Assembly (NCBI GenBank): GCA_964020085.1
Contig: OZ026597.1
Location: forward strand, 1,070,813 to 1,134,812
Direction: 5' to 3'
Length of the DNA: 64,000 bases
Source of the DNA: Micromussa lordhowensis
Lineage: Eukaryota; Cnidaria; Anthozoa; Scleractinia; Lobophylliidae
In this document: positions 63,720 through 64,000 of the stretch, one piece after another
Layout of the letters: every line of letters begins with the position of its first letter
Numbering within the stretch: position 1 is the first letter of the stretch
The notes under the pieces: generated by a model
The model's database searches: none
What the model saw: only the letters and a program-made list of their open reading frames with translations
What the model was told of the DNA's origin: nothing
Made by a program: the position numbers and the translations under genes

Positions 63720-64000
63720 CTGAGGAAAGAGAGGCATCAACATCAATCTAAGCAAACAATCGCTTCACGTGTAAAGCCTGATCTTGCCATAAGATAACAA
63801 AAAAATGTCCTTTTCGGTTCCTTTCATTATGATAATCTCAAGTAATATATCAAACACGAAAGACCTTGTTTTACCACTTTTCCAAACACCTAAAGATAGT
63901 TACTACGTTACTAAGCCTCGAGCTATGTGGTAAAAGATTGTCTTCGTTGTTTTATATATCTTCTCAATCGAAATTAAAACTAAGGAGAAAAGGCAGAAAT

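Larger units (their letters stand above)
60689..63256. other. Intron between cbEGF7 and cbEGF8
   Basis: Purine-rich tract (60955-61025), possible helicase remnant, palindrome at 62430 and TGTC repeat. 61320-62420 shows no gene I can support. Confidence 0.55.

Overview
This is eukaryotic genomic DNA, AT-rich and dense in introns and repeats, most likely from an anthozoan cnidarian (a stony coral or close relative). I infer this from the intron/exon style, the fold-back repeat families and the BEL/Pao and Gypsy elements. No taxon-specific marker gene is present. There is no bacterial content.

The backbone is the 3' two-thirds of one very large gene on the minus strand, running right to left from about 63,719 to 166. 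It encodes a fibrillin. I could place 51 exons by reading the reverse strand for cysteine patterns and splice sites. They encode the second half of TB2, 37 calcium-binding EGF (cbEGF) domains, the second hybrid domain, TB3 to TB7, and a last exon with a furin site and the fibrillin C-terminal (asprosin-equivalent) domain. Order and number of domains match human fibrillin one to one from TB2 to the C-terminus. Every internal intron is phase 1 except the last (phase 2). The 5' part of the gene lies beyond position 64,000. The product should be a secreted extracellular-matrix microfibril protein.

Region 1,122-15,179 is the last intron (14 kb). It holds a stack of transposons: a roughly 0.4-kb pogo/Tigger-like DNA element (TA target) was hit by a Gypsy LTR retrotransposon (146-bp LTRs, GTCCC target duplication) and a BEL/Pao LTR retrotransposon (204-bp LTRs, TACAG duplication). 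The Gypsy element itself carries a 2.3-kb insertion between protease and reverse transcriptase. Both LTR pairs look identical, yet both elements have broken reading frames.

Region 15,180-28,404 carries cbEGF31-42, TB6 and TB7 with moderate introns containing fold-back repeats and microsatellites. Region 28,405-34,410 is a 6-kb intron holding a tandem pair of intronless kelch-like (BTB-BACK-Kelch) copies on the same strand: one nearly full length with two compensating frameshifts, one reduced to its two ends. Region 34,411-64,000 carries the remaining exons (TB2 to cbEGF28). Their introns hold many palindromic elements, hammerhead-like fold-backs, and a TTAA-flanked element containing a second element with a 9-bp target duplication.

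The host gene is the only clearly functional gene here. Everything else looks like intronic cargo. No tRNA, rRNA or CRISPR was seen.
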